NCBI RefSeq assembly: GCF_009905605.1
Contig: NZ_JAAAKZ010000001.1
Span: 434,001 to 498,000, forward strand
DNA from: Runella sp. CRIBMP
GTDB lineage: Bacteria; Bacteroidota; Bacteroidia; Cytophagales; Spirosomataceae
Direction of reading: 5' to 3'
Length of the DNA stretch: 64,000 bases
Part shown: in pieces, positions 53,300-61,861 of the stretch
How the letters are laid out: every line of letters begins with the position of its first letter
Position numbering within the stretch: position 1 is the stretch's first letter
Notes under the pieces: generated by a model
What the model saw: only the letters and a program-made list of their open reading frames with translations
Told to the model about the DNA's origin: nothing
The model's database searches: none
Position numbers and translations under genes: made by a program

Positions 53300-54352
53300 T
53301 CACTTCAATGACCTGATCCACTCTCGCACCAGCGCTACGCCTTCGGTATGCGTGGTTTTGCGGCCGAGTTCAGGCATCATTTCGCCAGGGTCGGTGGATT
53401 CCATGCGATACAGCAAAATGGATTTTTCGGGTTGACCAGGTACGATGCTGTATTGTCGTCCGCCGGAGCCTCTGCCGGCGGCCACGGGCGCTTTCATGAC
53501 TCCCCATTTGGTGGCGTCGGTTTCGTCGTGGTTGAGGTGCAGTCCGGAAGTTTTGGCGGGGCCATCGTTGCGGTGGCAGTGCGCACAGTTAATGTCCAGC
53601 CACGCCCGGGCCCGCGCCTCTAAGGTGCCGCTAGCGGGGTCATTCCAGACGGGCGCTTTGGGCACATCGGCAAGGGTGGGCAGTCCCGTCAAAAGCCCTA
53701 CTTTTTGCCAATGGACCAATTGGTTTTCCTTTTCTCCATATTCAAAATCACCATTCAATTGCCTTGCCGACGGCCCGATGGGCTGCATTTTTTCATTTTG
53801 ATTATGGCAGCCTTTGCACTGATTTAGGTTGGGCATTGCGTACTGAATAGTGCGTTTTTTGCCATCAGAATGAATCCAACTCACTTCTTTGGTTTCTCCG
53901 GCTACTTCGAGGTAAGCGTCGGTTTGGTCATCATTCCAGACATATTCCAGCGCTTTCCAGCCCGATTCTTCGTGAACCAGCAGACGTGTTTCCATGATGC
54001 GGCGCCCTGCGGTGGGATTGCGAAAATCGTTGGGATAATAAAAGGTCTTGATAATGGTGGTTCCGACGGGAAAGTCAAGTACACGCTCCGCATTATAGGC
54101 TACGGTTGTACCCGCAGGCAGTTTTACGAATCGCAATTTTTCGGCATAATCAGAAAAAAGCGGCGTATTAAGCTGGTAAGGCACAACCCCTTCGGCGGGA
54201 AGCTGGTCTGCGATTTTGCCCCGAAAAAATCCGTATTCTGAAAGTTTTTCTTTAGGGGTAAAAAAGGTACTCTCTGCCGAGGGGGATGTTTTTCGAAATG
54301 AAAAAGTAAGGGCAATTGACAAGATAAAAAAGGCAAACGAAAACAATTTCAT
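53300..54352 (-). CDS. SO2930-type diheme c-type cytochrome
   Basis: 350 residues with a Sec signal (LFSFAFFILSIALTFSF). Two heme sites, CKGCH and CAHCH, are separated by about 75 residues. The start (KLSEYGFFRGKIADQLPAEGVVPYQLNTPLFSDYAEKLRFVKLP) is the signature of the TIGR03806/SO2930 group. It is a periplasmic electron carrier whose partner is often a beta-helix protein encoded next door; that partner is not seen here. It is convergent with the histidine kinase. Confidence 0.88.
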   Translation of the reverse strand: MKLFSFAFFILSIALTFSFRKTSPSAESTFFTPKEKLSEYGFFRGKIADQLPAEGVVPYQLNTPLFSDYAEKLRFVKLPAGTTVAYNAERVLDFPVGTTIIKTFYYPNDFRNPTAGRRIMETRLLVHEESGWKALEYVWNDDQTDAYLEVAGETKEVSWIHSDGKKRTIQYAMPNLNQCKGCHNQNEKMQPIGPSARQLNGDFEYGEKENQLVHWQKVGLLTGLPTLADVPKAPVWNDPASGTLEARARAWLDINCAHCHRNDGPAKTSGLHLNHDETDATKWGVMKAPVAAGRGSGGRQYSIVPGQPEKSILLYRMESTDPGEMMPELGRKTTHTEGVALVREWIRSLK

Positions 54353-54414
54353 TGTTGAATAACGAATTTTGAATGATAATGAATACTTACATCCTGCCTC
54401 TGACTTCTCACCAC

Positions 54415-55509
54415 TTATTTCTCAAGCATCGAAGGCGGAATGGGGAGTTTGATGGGCTTTCCGTCTTCCGCTTCTCCGAGCAAATAACCGAACGGTTTGA
54501 GGGCATCGACCGAATCAAATATTACTTTCAAAATGGCCGTCATCGGCAGGGCCAATATCAAGCCAGATACGCCCCATAATTGCCCCCCCAAAATCAAGAC
54601 AATCATGGCCGCTAAGGGGTTGACGCTTACCTTAGAGCCCACAATGTAAGGCGTAATAAAATTGCCTTCCAAAATCTGGATTACCCCAAAAACGCCTAAA
54701 ACGCCCAAAGCATACATGGGTGAATCGAGCGCCACCAATGCCATCAGCGCAGGAAGCAACGAGCCAATCATTAATCCAATGTAAGGAATCAGTAATAAGC
54801 AAGAGGCAAAGAAACCAAAGAAGATTGCGTGTGGTACGCCCAGCAGCAACAACCCAGCCGAGTTCATGACGCCCACAATCAAAATCACCGAAACCAAGCC
54901 AACTAGGTAGCCTTGTACGACCTCATAAATTCGCCGAATGGCCTGATCGACGCGGCGTTTGTGGCGACCGTTGAAGGCCTTGTAGAAAAATCGTCGAAAA
55001 AAATCACGGTATAAAAGGAAAAAAAAGACAAATAAGGGCACCAACGCCGCCGATGCAAGCGTGCCAGTAGTGGTAGCCACGGCACCCGTGAGGATAGAGG
55101 CGCTGTTTTTGAGGGCCTCGGTGAGGTACTTACGGCCTTCGGTGAGTTGCTTGCGGCGGCTCATCCCAAAGTTGTCGGACAAGAAATCTTGTCCTTGGTC
55201 AATCCAGAAATTGGCTTTTTTCTCCAAACGAGGTAATTCTTCCCCAAAACTGATGATTTGAACGGAAGCAACGTATATTAGGCCAACCAAAACCGCAAAA
55301 AACAAGATTAAACTAATAGAAATCGCCGCAATACGCGGAATACGCCAGCGTTCCAATAAGGCACAAATAGGGTACAATAACACCGCAAAAAGGACCGAGA
55401 ACGTAAGGGGAACCAAAGTTTCGCGGAGTACGTAAAGAATGTAAACGATGATAACGCCCGAGAGCAACCACCCAGCGAGGCGAACAGAAAACGGAAACGA
55501 CTTTTGCAT
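54415..55509 (-). CDS. AI-2E family transporter (PerM-type)
   Basis: 364 residues with about eight membrane segments. The YRDFFRRFFYKAFNGRHKRR region, the GVPHAIFFGFFASCLLLIPYIGLMIGSLLPALMALVALD stretch and VSVNPLAAMIVLILGGQLWGVSGLILALPMTAILKVIFDSV match the AI-2E/UPF0118 family. Relatives export autoinducer-2 or act in sodium or stress tolerance, so the substrate is open. It runs the same way as the cytochrome gene, 62 bp upstream, possibly co-transcribed. Confidence 0.87.
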   Translation of the reverse strand: MQKSFPFSVRLAGWLLSGVIIVYILYVLRETLVPLTFSVLFAVLLYPICALLERWRIPRIAAISISLILFFAVLVGLIYVASVQIISFGEELPRLEKKANFWIDQGQDFLSDNFGMSRRKQLTEGRKYLTEALKNSASILTGAVATTTGTLASAALVPLFVFFFLLYRDFFRRFFYKAFNGRHKRRVDQAIRRIYEVVQGYLVGLVSVILIVGVMNSAGLLLLGVPHAIFFGFFASCLLLIPYIGLMIGSLLPALMALVALDSPMYALGVLGVFGVIQILEGNFITPYIVGSKVSVNPLAAMIVLILGGQLWGVSGLILALPMTAILKVIFDSVDALKPFGYLLGEAEDGKPIKLPIPPSMLEK

Positions 55510-55591
55510 GTTTTAAGAAGGTGTAAAAGCCAAATGGCACGAAAATTTAGGAATAAACTGGACGAAACAACCAAAAAATCTCATTTTTATT

Positions 55592-56443
55592 ATGCATAAA
55601 CTGATTTGGTGGGCTTTTACGCTGCGAGTGGCTTTGTGTGACTGTCATAATGAAAAAAAAAATGTTGGATTTGTCAATGGAAATAGCGTTTACGAAATGG
55701 TCAAAATCGGCCAGCTCCCTCTCGAACTTCGGGAAACGTCAGGCTTGGCATTGGGCCGAGAAGCTCGGACCTTTTGGACACATAACGACGGTGATAATCC
55801 TGCCGAACTCTATGAAGTGAACGACGAAGGGAAGGTGAAAACGGTGTTGAAATTGCCTCAATTTAAGAATACAGACTGGGAAGATTTGGCACAAGATACC
55901 AAAGGGAATCTCTACATCGCCGATTTGGGCAATAATGCCAACCAACGCAAAGACCTTGTCATCCACAAAATTAACCCCAATGAGTTGAATCAATATGAGG
56001 CCATCCGCGTGGCGTATGCTGACCAAAAAGCATTTCCACCGCCTTCGGTTGAGCAAAATTTTGATTGCGAGGCTACCGTTTGGTATCAAAATAAATTGTA
56101 TTTGTTCTCTAAAAACCGCAGTACAACTAACCGCAACGTAAGAATGTACGCCGTGCCCGATAGCGCCGGCACGTACACGGTTGCACCCATCGACAGCGTG
56201 TACAGCAAGGCCATGGTGACGGCGGCTGATGTAAGTCCCGACGGAAAAACGCTGGTGCTACTAACCTACGGAAAACTCTTGTTTTTTGACGTGAGTCAAG
56301 GCATGAATTTCAGGAAGCCATTGTACTGCTTAAAGTTTGCCCAAGGACAAACCGAGGCCATTGTCTTTATTAACAACGAAGATTTTATCCTGACCAATGA
56401 GCAGAAAGGGGAGATGTTTTTAGGGAGTAAAAAAAGGCTTTGA
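55592..56443 (+). CDS. Exported beta-propeller protein, SdiA-regulated/phytase-like
   Basis: 283 residues. The start (WWAFTLRVALCDCH) could be a poor lipoprotein signal with Cys16 or Cys18. The mature part has repeats like ETSGLALGREARTFWTHNDGDNPAELYEVNDEGKV, TDWEDLAQDTKGNLYIADLGNNANQR and TAADVSPDGKTLVLLTYGKLLFFD. These match beta-propeller proteins of the SdiA-regulated or esterase-like phytase type. No catalytic set is clear. It lies between convergent or divergent neighbours with no clear operon. Confidence 0.7.
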   Translation: MHKLIWWAFTLRVALCDCHNEKKNVGFVNGNSVYEMVKIGQLPLELRETSGLALGREARTFWTHNDGDNPAELYEVNDEGKVKTVLKLPQFKNTDWEDLAQDTKGNLYIADLGNNANQRKDLVIHKINPNELNQYEAIRVAYADQKAFPPPSVEQNFDCEATVWYQNKLYLFSKNRSTTNRNVRMYAVPDSAGTYTVAPIDSVYSKAMVTAADVSPDGKTLVLLTYGKLLFFDVSQGMNFRKPLYCLKFAQGQTEAIVFINNEDFILTNEQKGEMFLGSKKRL

Positions 56444-56459
56444 AACGCATCCCGCAGCT

Positions 56460-57842
56460 TTAAGGGGCGGTTGGACAAGTTCCGATTTTTGCGCTGAAAA
56501 CACTGCCCTGCGCGGCCGTAAATCCAGGTTTCAATTCAACAGAATTGCCAGCGGTGTAGGTGACGTTGATGGCATTTGCAATTGCATTGGTTGCGGTGAT
56601 TGAGTTGCTTGCATTGAATGTATTATTGCTCGTTATCGGGTCGAAAGGGGTCAGTGTAATAGAAGAAGGGCAGTTTTGGGCTTTTATTTTATAAATGTTC
56701 CCATTCGAAAACGAAGCCGTATATAGTTCTCCCTGCCAATCTTCCCCAAAAGTAACGGGGCTGGAAAGGGTGACGGATTGCGCCGCATTTTGGTAGCCGC
56801 CGCTGGGGTTGCGGCGTAAAGCCCAAAAGTTTCCTGAAATATAATCGGTGTAAATATAGTGGCCGTACATGGCGGGGAATTGCTGGCCGCGATATACAAA
56901 ACCGCCAATCACTGACCGTCCGGCTCCGCCATTGTTGGCGAAGCCCGCGTATTCGTGGAGGGGAAAAGTCATACTGATTGAATCTTCGCATACGGGTTGA
57001 AGATACCGATGGTTGCCTTCATAACACCGCCATCCGAAGTTAGCTCCACTTGGTGCGTCCTTGGCTAAAAAATCGATTTCCTCCCAGCCGTCCTGCCCAT
57101 TGTCGCCAATCCATAAATCTCCGGTTGAGCGGTCGAAGCTCATCCGCCAAGGGTTTCGGAGTCCACGCGCCCAGATTTCGTCCCGAATGCCGTCATTGGG
57201 CATTTGGTAGGGATTAGAAGCTGGAATGGCGTAGGTGTTATTGTTAGCGTTGACGTCAATGCGCAGTACTTTGCCGAAAAGTTTGGACAGATTTTGAGCA
57301 TTGTTGAGCGGGTCTCCGACCGTGCCTCTTCCTCCATCGGCATCATCTCCAGTGGAAATGTATAAATAACCATCTGCTCCAAAACAGATTGCTCCTCCAC
57401 GGTGGCCTATATTCAGTATGTGTGGGATGGTAAGTAAACGCGTTTCGGTGGTATCGGCTAGATTAGCGTTGCCGATACTTTTTCGGAATTGTGAGAGTTG
57501 AACAACATTATCGGGTTTTCGAATGTAGAGTACATAAAAACGGCCGTTCTCAGCGTAGTTTGGATGAAAGGCAAAACTATTAATGCCCGCCCATTGTGTG
57601 TCCTCGACTTTGGAACTAATGTCTAAGAAAGGCGTCGATAGAATACTGTTGTTTTGAATGATTTTTATTTTTCCACCGATTTCAGAAACAAAAAGCCGGC
57701 TATCACCAGCCGATTGAATATCGGTCGGACGGGTTAATCCTGTTTGGTATATTTCTAGTGAAAGGATAGGGGGCTGTGCGTATATTTTTGTGAGAAAAAA
57801 AAAGGAGATAAAGTAAAATATGTACTTGTTTGGGGTGTTCAT
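56460..57842 (-). CDS. PQQ-dependent sugar (glucose/sorbosone) dehydrogenase with C-terminal coathanger-type domain
   Basis: About 460 residues from the ATG at 57842; an ATG at 57851 would add three. A signal peptide (YIFYFISFFFLTKIYAQ) is followed by a six-bladed propeller with GHRGGAICFGADGYLYISTGDDADGG, RNPWRMSFDRSTGDLWIGDNGQDGWEEID and NFGWRCYEGN, the GSDH family. The final 60 residues (AINVTYTAGNSVELKPGFTAAQGSVFSAKI) are the coathanger-type domain often found in Bacteroidota exported proteins. It oxidises sugars or alcohols in the periplasm or at the surface; cofactor use is inferred. Confidence 0.87.
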   Translation of the reverse strand: MNTPNKYIFYFISFFFLTKIYAQPPILSLEIYQTGLTRPTDIQSAGDSRLFVSEIGGKIKIIQNNSILSTPFLDISSKVEDTQWAGINSFAFHPNYAENGRFYVLYIRKPDNVVQLSQFRKSIGNANLADTTETRLLTIPHILNIGHRGGAICFGADGYLYISTGDDADGGRGTVGDPLNNAQNLSKLFGKVLRIDVNANNNTYAIPASNPYQMPNDGIRDEIWARGLRNPWRMSFDRSTGDLWIGDNGQDGWEEIDFLAKDAPSGANFGWRCYEGNHRYLQPVCEDSISMTFPLHEYAGFANNGGAGRSVIGGFVYRGQQFPAMYGHYIYTDYISGNFWALRRNPSGGYQNAAQSVTLSSPVTFGEDWQGELYTASFSNGNIYKIKAQNCPSSITLTPFDPITSNNTFNASNSITATNAIANAINVTYTAGNSVELKPGFTAAQGSVFSAKIGTCPTAP

Positions 57843-57933
57843 ATTGAACATTCTGCTTTTATGGTCGACCTATTATTTGCCTGATATATAAAATTTTATA
57901 GCGTATTCAGGTTAAACAAGCGATAAAGATGCT

Positions 57934-57972
57934 AAAAAAAACACCCCCCTCAAAAATATTAAAGGGGGGTGT
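57934..57972 (-). terminator. Terminator of the nfeD-flotillin operon
   Basis: ACACCCCCCT pairs with AGGGGGGTGT; on the minus strand it is followed by a T-run. It lies 39 bp past the flotillin stop. Confidence 0.9.
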
Positions 57973-58010
57973 GTGAAAAAATGAATTAAAGGTATATAAA
58001 AAATGTCCTT

Positions 58011-59531
58011 TTATTGCTCAGGTAGGTGTGGAGGTAATTTTTGACTTTCATCTTTACCTTTCAAGTAATCTGGTAAATTGAGTCCAGCCATATTAAAAAG
58101 GTCATTCAGAGGTGGCACCGACTTCATCATTCCAGAGATAAAATTGGCCGTGGTAGAGCCGTCGGCGGTTCCGCCGGCGTTGTCCCAAACTGTTACTTTG
58201 TCAATTTTTATGTTTTTTACAGCTTCTACCTGAATCTTAACCAGCTCGGGTAATTTTTCGATCAACAGCAATTGGAACGCTTTTGAAGGATCGCCGCCGG
58301 CGGCTTTAACTACTTCTTTGTAGCCTTCTGCTTGTTTGGTCAAGATTTCATAAAGACCTTTTGCTTCGGCTTCCATTTTGGCGTAGATGGCATCGGCTTC
58401 CCCTTTGGCGCGTTCGCGGATACGCTCAGCTTCGGCCTGTGCTTCGATGATGGCGCGCTGTTTGGCTACTTCGGCTGGTACAATTGTATTAGCCAATTGT
58501 GACGAACGCTCGCGGTCAGCCCGGGCGGCTTCGGCTTTTTGCTCAGCCACGTATGATTCTTCCAATGCCTTGGCCTGTTGTACTTTTTCGGCGGCTCCGG
58601 CACGACGGTTGGCTTCTGCTTCGCGTTCGCGGCGCAAGGCTTCGGAGTTGGCAATGGTGATTTTAGCTTCGTTTTCTCCCTGAACGGCTATGGAGTTGGC
58701 TTCCGAGATTTTGATACGGGTGTCCTTTTCCGCTTCGGCTTTTCCGATTGCCTCGTCGCGCAGTGTAGCGGCAATCACCACCTCTTTGTCTTTTTTGGTT
58801 TGAGCAATCTGAATGTCGCGTTCGCGCTGGGCTTCGGCAATGCGCGTATCGCGGTCACGATCGGCAATGGCCTTTCCGATTTCCCCAACTTTTTCCTGCT
58901 CGGCTACGCTGATCTTGGCTTCATTGATGGCTTTAGCTGCCGCTTCCTTTCCGAGGGCCTCAATGTAACCCGATTCATCGCGCAGGTCAGTTACGTTGAC
59001 GTTAATGAGTTTAAGACCGATTTTTTTCAATTCAGCTTCTACATTGTGGGTAATGTTGGTCAAAAACTTGTCGCGGTCGGAGTTGATCTCTTCGATGGTC
59101 ATGGTAGCAATCACCAGACGCAATTGGCCGAACAAAATATCTTTGGCCAATTCCTGAATTTCCTGCATCGACAAACCCAACAGGCGCTCGGCGGCGTTGT
59201 TCATGCTATCAGATTCGGTTGAGATTGCGACCGTAAAACGACACGGTACATCAATCCGAATGTTCTGACGGCTCAGGGCGTTGGTCAGGTTGGCTTCGAT
59301 GGAAATGGGCTTTAAATCTAGAAAAGAATAATCCTGAATCACGGGCCAGACAAACGCCCCGCCGCCGTGAATACAGCGCGCCGACGAGGTAGAGCCGTCT
59401 TTGTCGGTGCCCGTGCGGCCATAAATGACCAGAATTTTGTCGGAAGGACAGCGCTTATAACGCGTCAATAAAGCCGTAATGGTTGCAAAAATAACCACCG
59501 CAATCACGGCAATCGTAATCAATGGAGTCAT
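58011..59531 (-). CDS. Flotillin family protein
   Basis: 506 residues. An N-terminal membrane hairpin (MTPLITIAVIAVVIFATITALL) is followed by the SPFH/Band-7 domain (RCIHGGGAFVWPVIQDYSFLDLKPISIEANLTNALSRQNIRIDVPCRFTV) and a long Ala/Glu-rich coiled coil (about residues 190-430) with many AE repeats. The C-terminus holds the oligomerisation region. It forms membrane microdomain scaffolds in the inner membrane. NfeD is encoded just upstream, 34 bp away, the classic partner. Confidence 0.93.
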   Translation of the reverse strand: MTPLITIAVIAVVIFATITALLTRYKRCPSDKILVIYGRTGTDKDGSTSSARCIHGGGAFVWPVIQDYSFLDLKPISIEANLTNALSRQNIRIDVPCRFTVAISTESDSMNNAAERLLGLSMQEIQELAKDILFGQLRLVIATMTIEEINSDRDKFLTNITHNVEAELKKIGLKLINVNVTDLRDESGYIEALGKEAAAKAINEAKISVAEQEKVGEIGKAIADRDRDTRIAEAQRERDIQIAQTKKDKEVVIAATLRDEAIGKAEAEKDTRIKISEANSIAVQGENEAKITIANSEALRREREAEANRRAGAAEKVQQAKALEESYVAEQKAEAARADRERSSQLANTIVPAEVAKQRAIIEAQAEAERIRERAKGEADAIYAKMEAEAKGLYEILTKQAEGYKEVVKAAGGDPSKAFQLLLIEKLPELVKIQVEAVKNIKIDKVTVWDNAGGTADGSTTANFISGMMKSVPPLNDLFNMAGLNLPDYLKGKDESQKLPPHLPEQ

Positions 59532-59565
59532 GTGTTGTTTTGTGTTAAAAGTATAAGGAATTGAT

Positions 59566-60135
59566 TTAAAGTATTTCGGTTACGACCAGTACACCATTGG
59601 GCAATATATCAACGACTTTTACGGAAGCCCCTGTCGGCAATACGCCTCCAGTGGTTACTGCATCAAGTTCGCGGAGGGTATGTTGAATGCTTATGTGTAC
59701 TTTTCCGTGACCTTTTTGTTGGGCAGGAATGGTTAAGTATACCTGAGCTTCTTTCCCGAGTGCATTTTCGATACGCATGGTATTGTTTTGGTTCAACTTT
59801 CGTATCTGTTTAATAATAACAAAAAACAATCCGACTAGCCCCAGTCCCACGGCCATTGATACCATGACCAAAATGATTTTATTGGCAATGATTTCGTAAA
59901 AACCGACGCCTGTCCATCCCAATCCGAGCAGAAAATGAATAAGGTTGCGAAACGTAAACAGTTGAAACGGCCCGCTTGCGTGTGATAAATCTCCGTCAAA
60001 ATCGGCATCCAAACCATCAGAGGCATCTCCACCCATGAAAGTGAGCACGGTCTGAATCAAAAATACCAGCGAGGCTGGGAGCGTAATGTACCAAAGCCCC
60101 TTCAGAAAAGGGTCGGCATTTTCTAAAAAATCCAT
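59566..60135 (-). CDS. NfeD-like membrane protein
   Basis: 189 residues. Three membrane segments (near 14-32, 58-76 and 85-108), then a soluble C-terminal OB-fold domain (residues 125-189) rich in beta strands (ALGKEAQVYLTIPAQQKGHGKVHISIQ ... LPNGVLVVTEIL). This is the short NfeD form that accompanies flotillin (as YqiJ/YqiK). It likely anchors or stabilises the flotillin assembly. It is the first gene of the two-gene unit. Confidence 0.85.
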   Translation of the reverse strand: MDFLENADPFLKGLWYITLPASLVFLIQTVLTFMGGDASDGLDADFDGDLSHASGPFQLFTFRNLIHFLLGLGWTGVGFYEIIANKIILVMVSMAVGLGLVGLFFVIIKQIRKLNQNNTMRIENALGKEAQVYLTIPAQQKGHGKVHISIQHTLRELDAVTTGGVLPTGASVKVVDILPNGVLVVTEIL

Positions 60136-60194
60136 GTGCAGCCTGCAAATGCAGTGGTTAAAAGTTTAGGTTATGTCGTAAAAAAATGACGCTA

Positions 60195-60202
60195 CAAAGA
60201 TA
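60195..60202 (-). promoter_or_regulatory. -7 promoter box for nfeD-flotillin
   Basis: On the minus strand TATCTTTG matches TAnnTTTG, 59 bp before the nfeD start. No -33 element is clear. Confidence 0.45.
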
Positions 60203-60288
60203 ACGCCCTGCTTATGCCGCAGGAAGTGATTTTAGGGTACGGCCTTGGATTTAGAGGATGATGTCTTGTAGGAATCGGATGAGTGGTA

Positions 60289-61632
60289 TCAGACAACAAA
60301 CCACCTCAAATAATTTTCTAACCAAGCAGCTAAGAAGTAGGGAAGATTGAGGAGGCGATAGGGTTTGCCTTTACGGGTTTGAACGCGGTCGATGGAGATG
60401 TTTCCTGCATAAAAGCGCACTGCCAGATCGTGGGGGCAACGATCCATAAATTCGTGTAATGAACGTAGCGCACCACTTGCTCCTGACTTGATTTCTACAG
60501 GAATGAGCAGATTGCGGTAAGGGTAAACCAAGTCCACCTCCGAAGATGTTCCACCTTCTTCGCGTACCCAAAAGTGAAGCCCTGAATCGGGTAAGTAACG
60601 CAATGACTTGAGTTCTTGCACCACTACTTGTTGAATAAGTTTGCCGCGAGAGCTATCATTTAAGTCATTGATAACGAGTAGTTCGCGGTGTAGCCCCAAC
60701 TGAAAATTAACCAATCCAACATCTAAATATTGGAGACGAGGGCTTTTTTTGAAATCGGGTAAAGCAGGTAACGAAACATTAGTGGTAGGGTATATCAGTT
60801 CTAATATTTTAGCTTTTTCTAAGGCATTAATTGCTTCTTTTACTTCTCGTGTTTTGAAAGATGAATTGCCAAAGTTGTTGAAAATAATGCGGTTGTCTAT
60901 CTCAAACGGCGCGGTATCCATGACATGACGCAAGATTGTACGCTGCGTGAAGTTGGTGGCGTATTTTTCAATATCGGCTTTGTAAGCCTCAATGATAGAG
61001 GCATACAAACTGATGATTCGGCTTAGATTTTTATCTTGAAGATAGCTGTAAGTGATGTTGGGCATGCCACCGATCATCACGTATTCGTGAAAAATTGGGT
61101 AAACTACGGCAAGTAATTGATTGTCAAGCGGAACATGGTTGAGCGCATTTAGTAGTGCTTGATTTCCTATCCCACTGAGGTATTCTTGAAAGTTGATTGG
61201 ATGTAATTCCGCAAATTCCACCCTGCCTACGGGCATACGGGCGATTTGTTCCATCGCAAATTCCAACAACGAACCTGTTACGATAATGTAGAGGTGAGGA
61301 TAATCTTCATAGAAAAATCGCAATGCCTCCAATACTTTGGGAGATTCTTGCACTTCATCAATGAAAATCAGCGTTTTTTTGTCTTTGTTCTTGATTTCTC
61401 CCTTTGCTAAAAATAGCAATTGTATCGTCGTAGCAAGGTTTTCAACGGTATTGAAAAGTTGGCGGTCAGCGGCCCGTTCTAAATTAAAATAGAGGTATTG
61501 GTCAAATGATTTTCCGAACTGTGTCACCAAGGTAGTTTTTCCTACTTGCCTGGCCCCGCGCAAAATCAATGGCTTCCGAGAGGGTGAATTTTTCCACTCA
61601 TACAAGAAAGTCTCTAATTGCCTCTTTATCAT
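60289..61632 (-). CDS. ATP-binding protein with DUF4143 domain
   Basis: About 447 residues from the ATG at 61632. The longer frame to 61932 would run through three 33-bp repeats and 100 residues not typical of the family. Walker A is GARQVGKTT, Walker B is TLIFIDEVQESP and GSLLEFAMEQ follows. The C-terminal DUF4143 part has SSEVDLVYPY and PVEIKSG, the E/D-x-D and E-x-K pattern of a PD-(D/E)XK nuclease-like site. These stand-alone ATPases are common in Bacteroidota; their role is unclear (possibly defence or DNA handling). It follows alaS. Confidence 0.87.
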   Translation of the reverse strand: MIKRQLETFLYEWKNSPSRKPLILRGARQVGKTTLVTQFGKSFDQYLYFNLERAADRQLFNTVENLATTIQLLFLAKGEIKNKDKKTLIFIDEVQESPKVLEALRFFYEDYPHLYIIVTGSLLEFAMEQIARMPVGRVEFAELHPINFQEYLSGIGNQALLNALNHVPLDNQLLAVVYPIFHEYVMIGGMPNITYSYLQDKNLSRIISLYASIIEAYKADIEKYATNFTQRTILRHVMDTAPFEIDNRIIFNNFGNSSFKTREVKEAINALEKAKILELIYPTTNVSLPALPDFKKSPRLQYLDVGLVNFQLGLHRELLVINDLNDSSRGKLIQQVVVQELKSLRYLPDSGLHFWVREEGGTSSEVDLVYPYRNLLIPVEIKSGASGALRSLHEFMDRCPHDLAVRFYAGNISIDRVQTRKGKPYRLLNLPYFLAAWLENYLRWFVV

Positions 61633-61633
61633 G

Positions 61634-61728
61634 TTTTTGTTAGATTTAATAGGCAAATTTAAAGCTTTTTTGTTCGATTTAATAGGTAAGTTTGGATATT
61701 TTTTGTTTGATTTAATAGGAAAAATGCT
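61634..61728 (-). repeat. Three tandem 33-bp repeats upstream of the DUF4143 gene
   Basis: Copies begin at 61634, 61667 and 61700 and share TTTTTGTT-N-GATTTAATAGG (plus strand). The period is exactly 33 bp. The nearest copy abuts the start codon of the ATPase gene, so the array is its 5' leader. Confidence 0.85.
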
Positions 61729-61787
61729 TTTTGATCGTGGCTGGGGGAGGGGTGAGTTATGGCAATTGAGAGTTTTGTTTTTACCGC

Positions 61788-61835
61788 AAAAAAACAAACC
61801 CCCACCCTCATTCATCCGAATAAGAGCAGGGGTGT
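61788..61835 (-). terminator. Imperfect terminator after alaS
   Basis: On the minus strand, an ACACCCCTG...CTTATTC / GAATGAG...GGGGGT stem with mismatches is followed by TTTGTTTTTTT. It is 27 bp beyond the alaS stop. Confidence 0.4.
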
Positions 61836-61861
61836 TAGGATATTGATAATAAAGGGAGTCG

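Noticed and set aside
61634-61728. CRISPR-like array upstream of the DUF4143 gene
   Set aside because: The 33-bp units abut with no spacers, the inner positions vary only slightly, and no cas genes are present. It is a plain tandem repeat.
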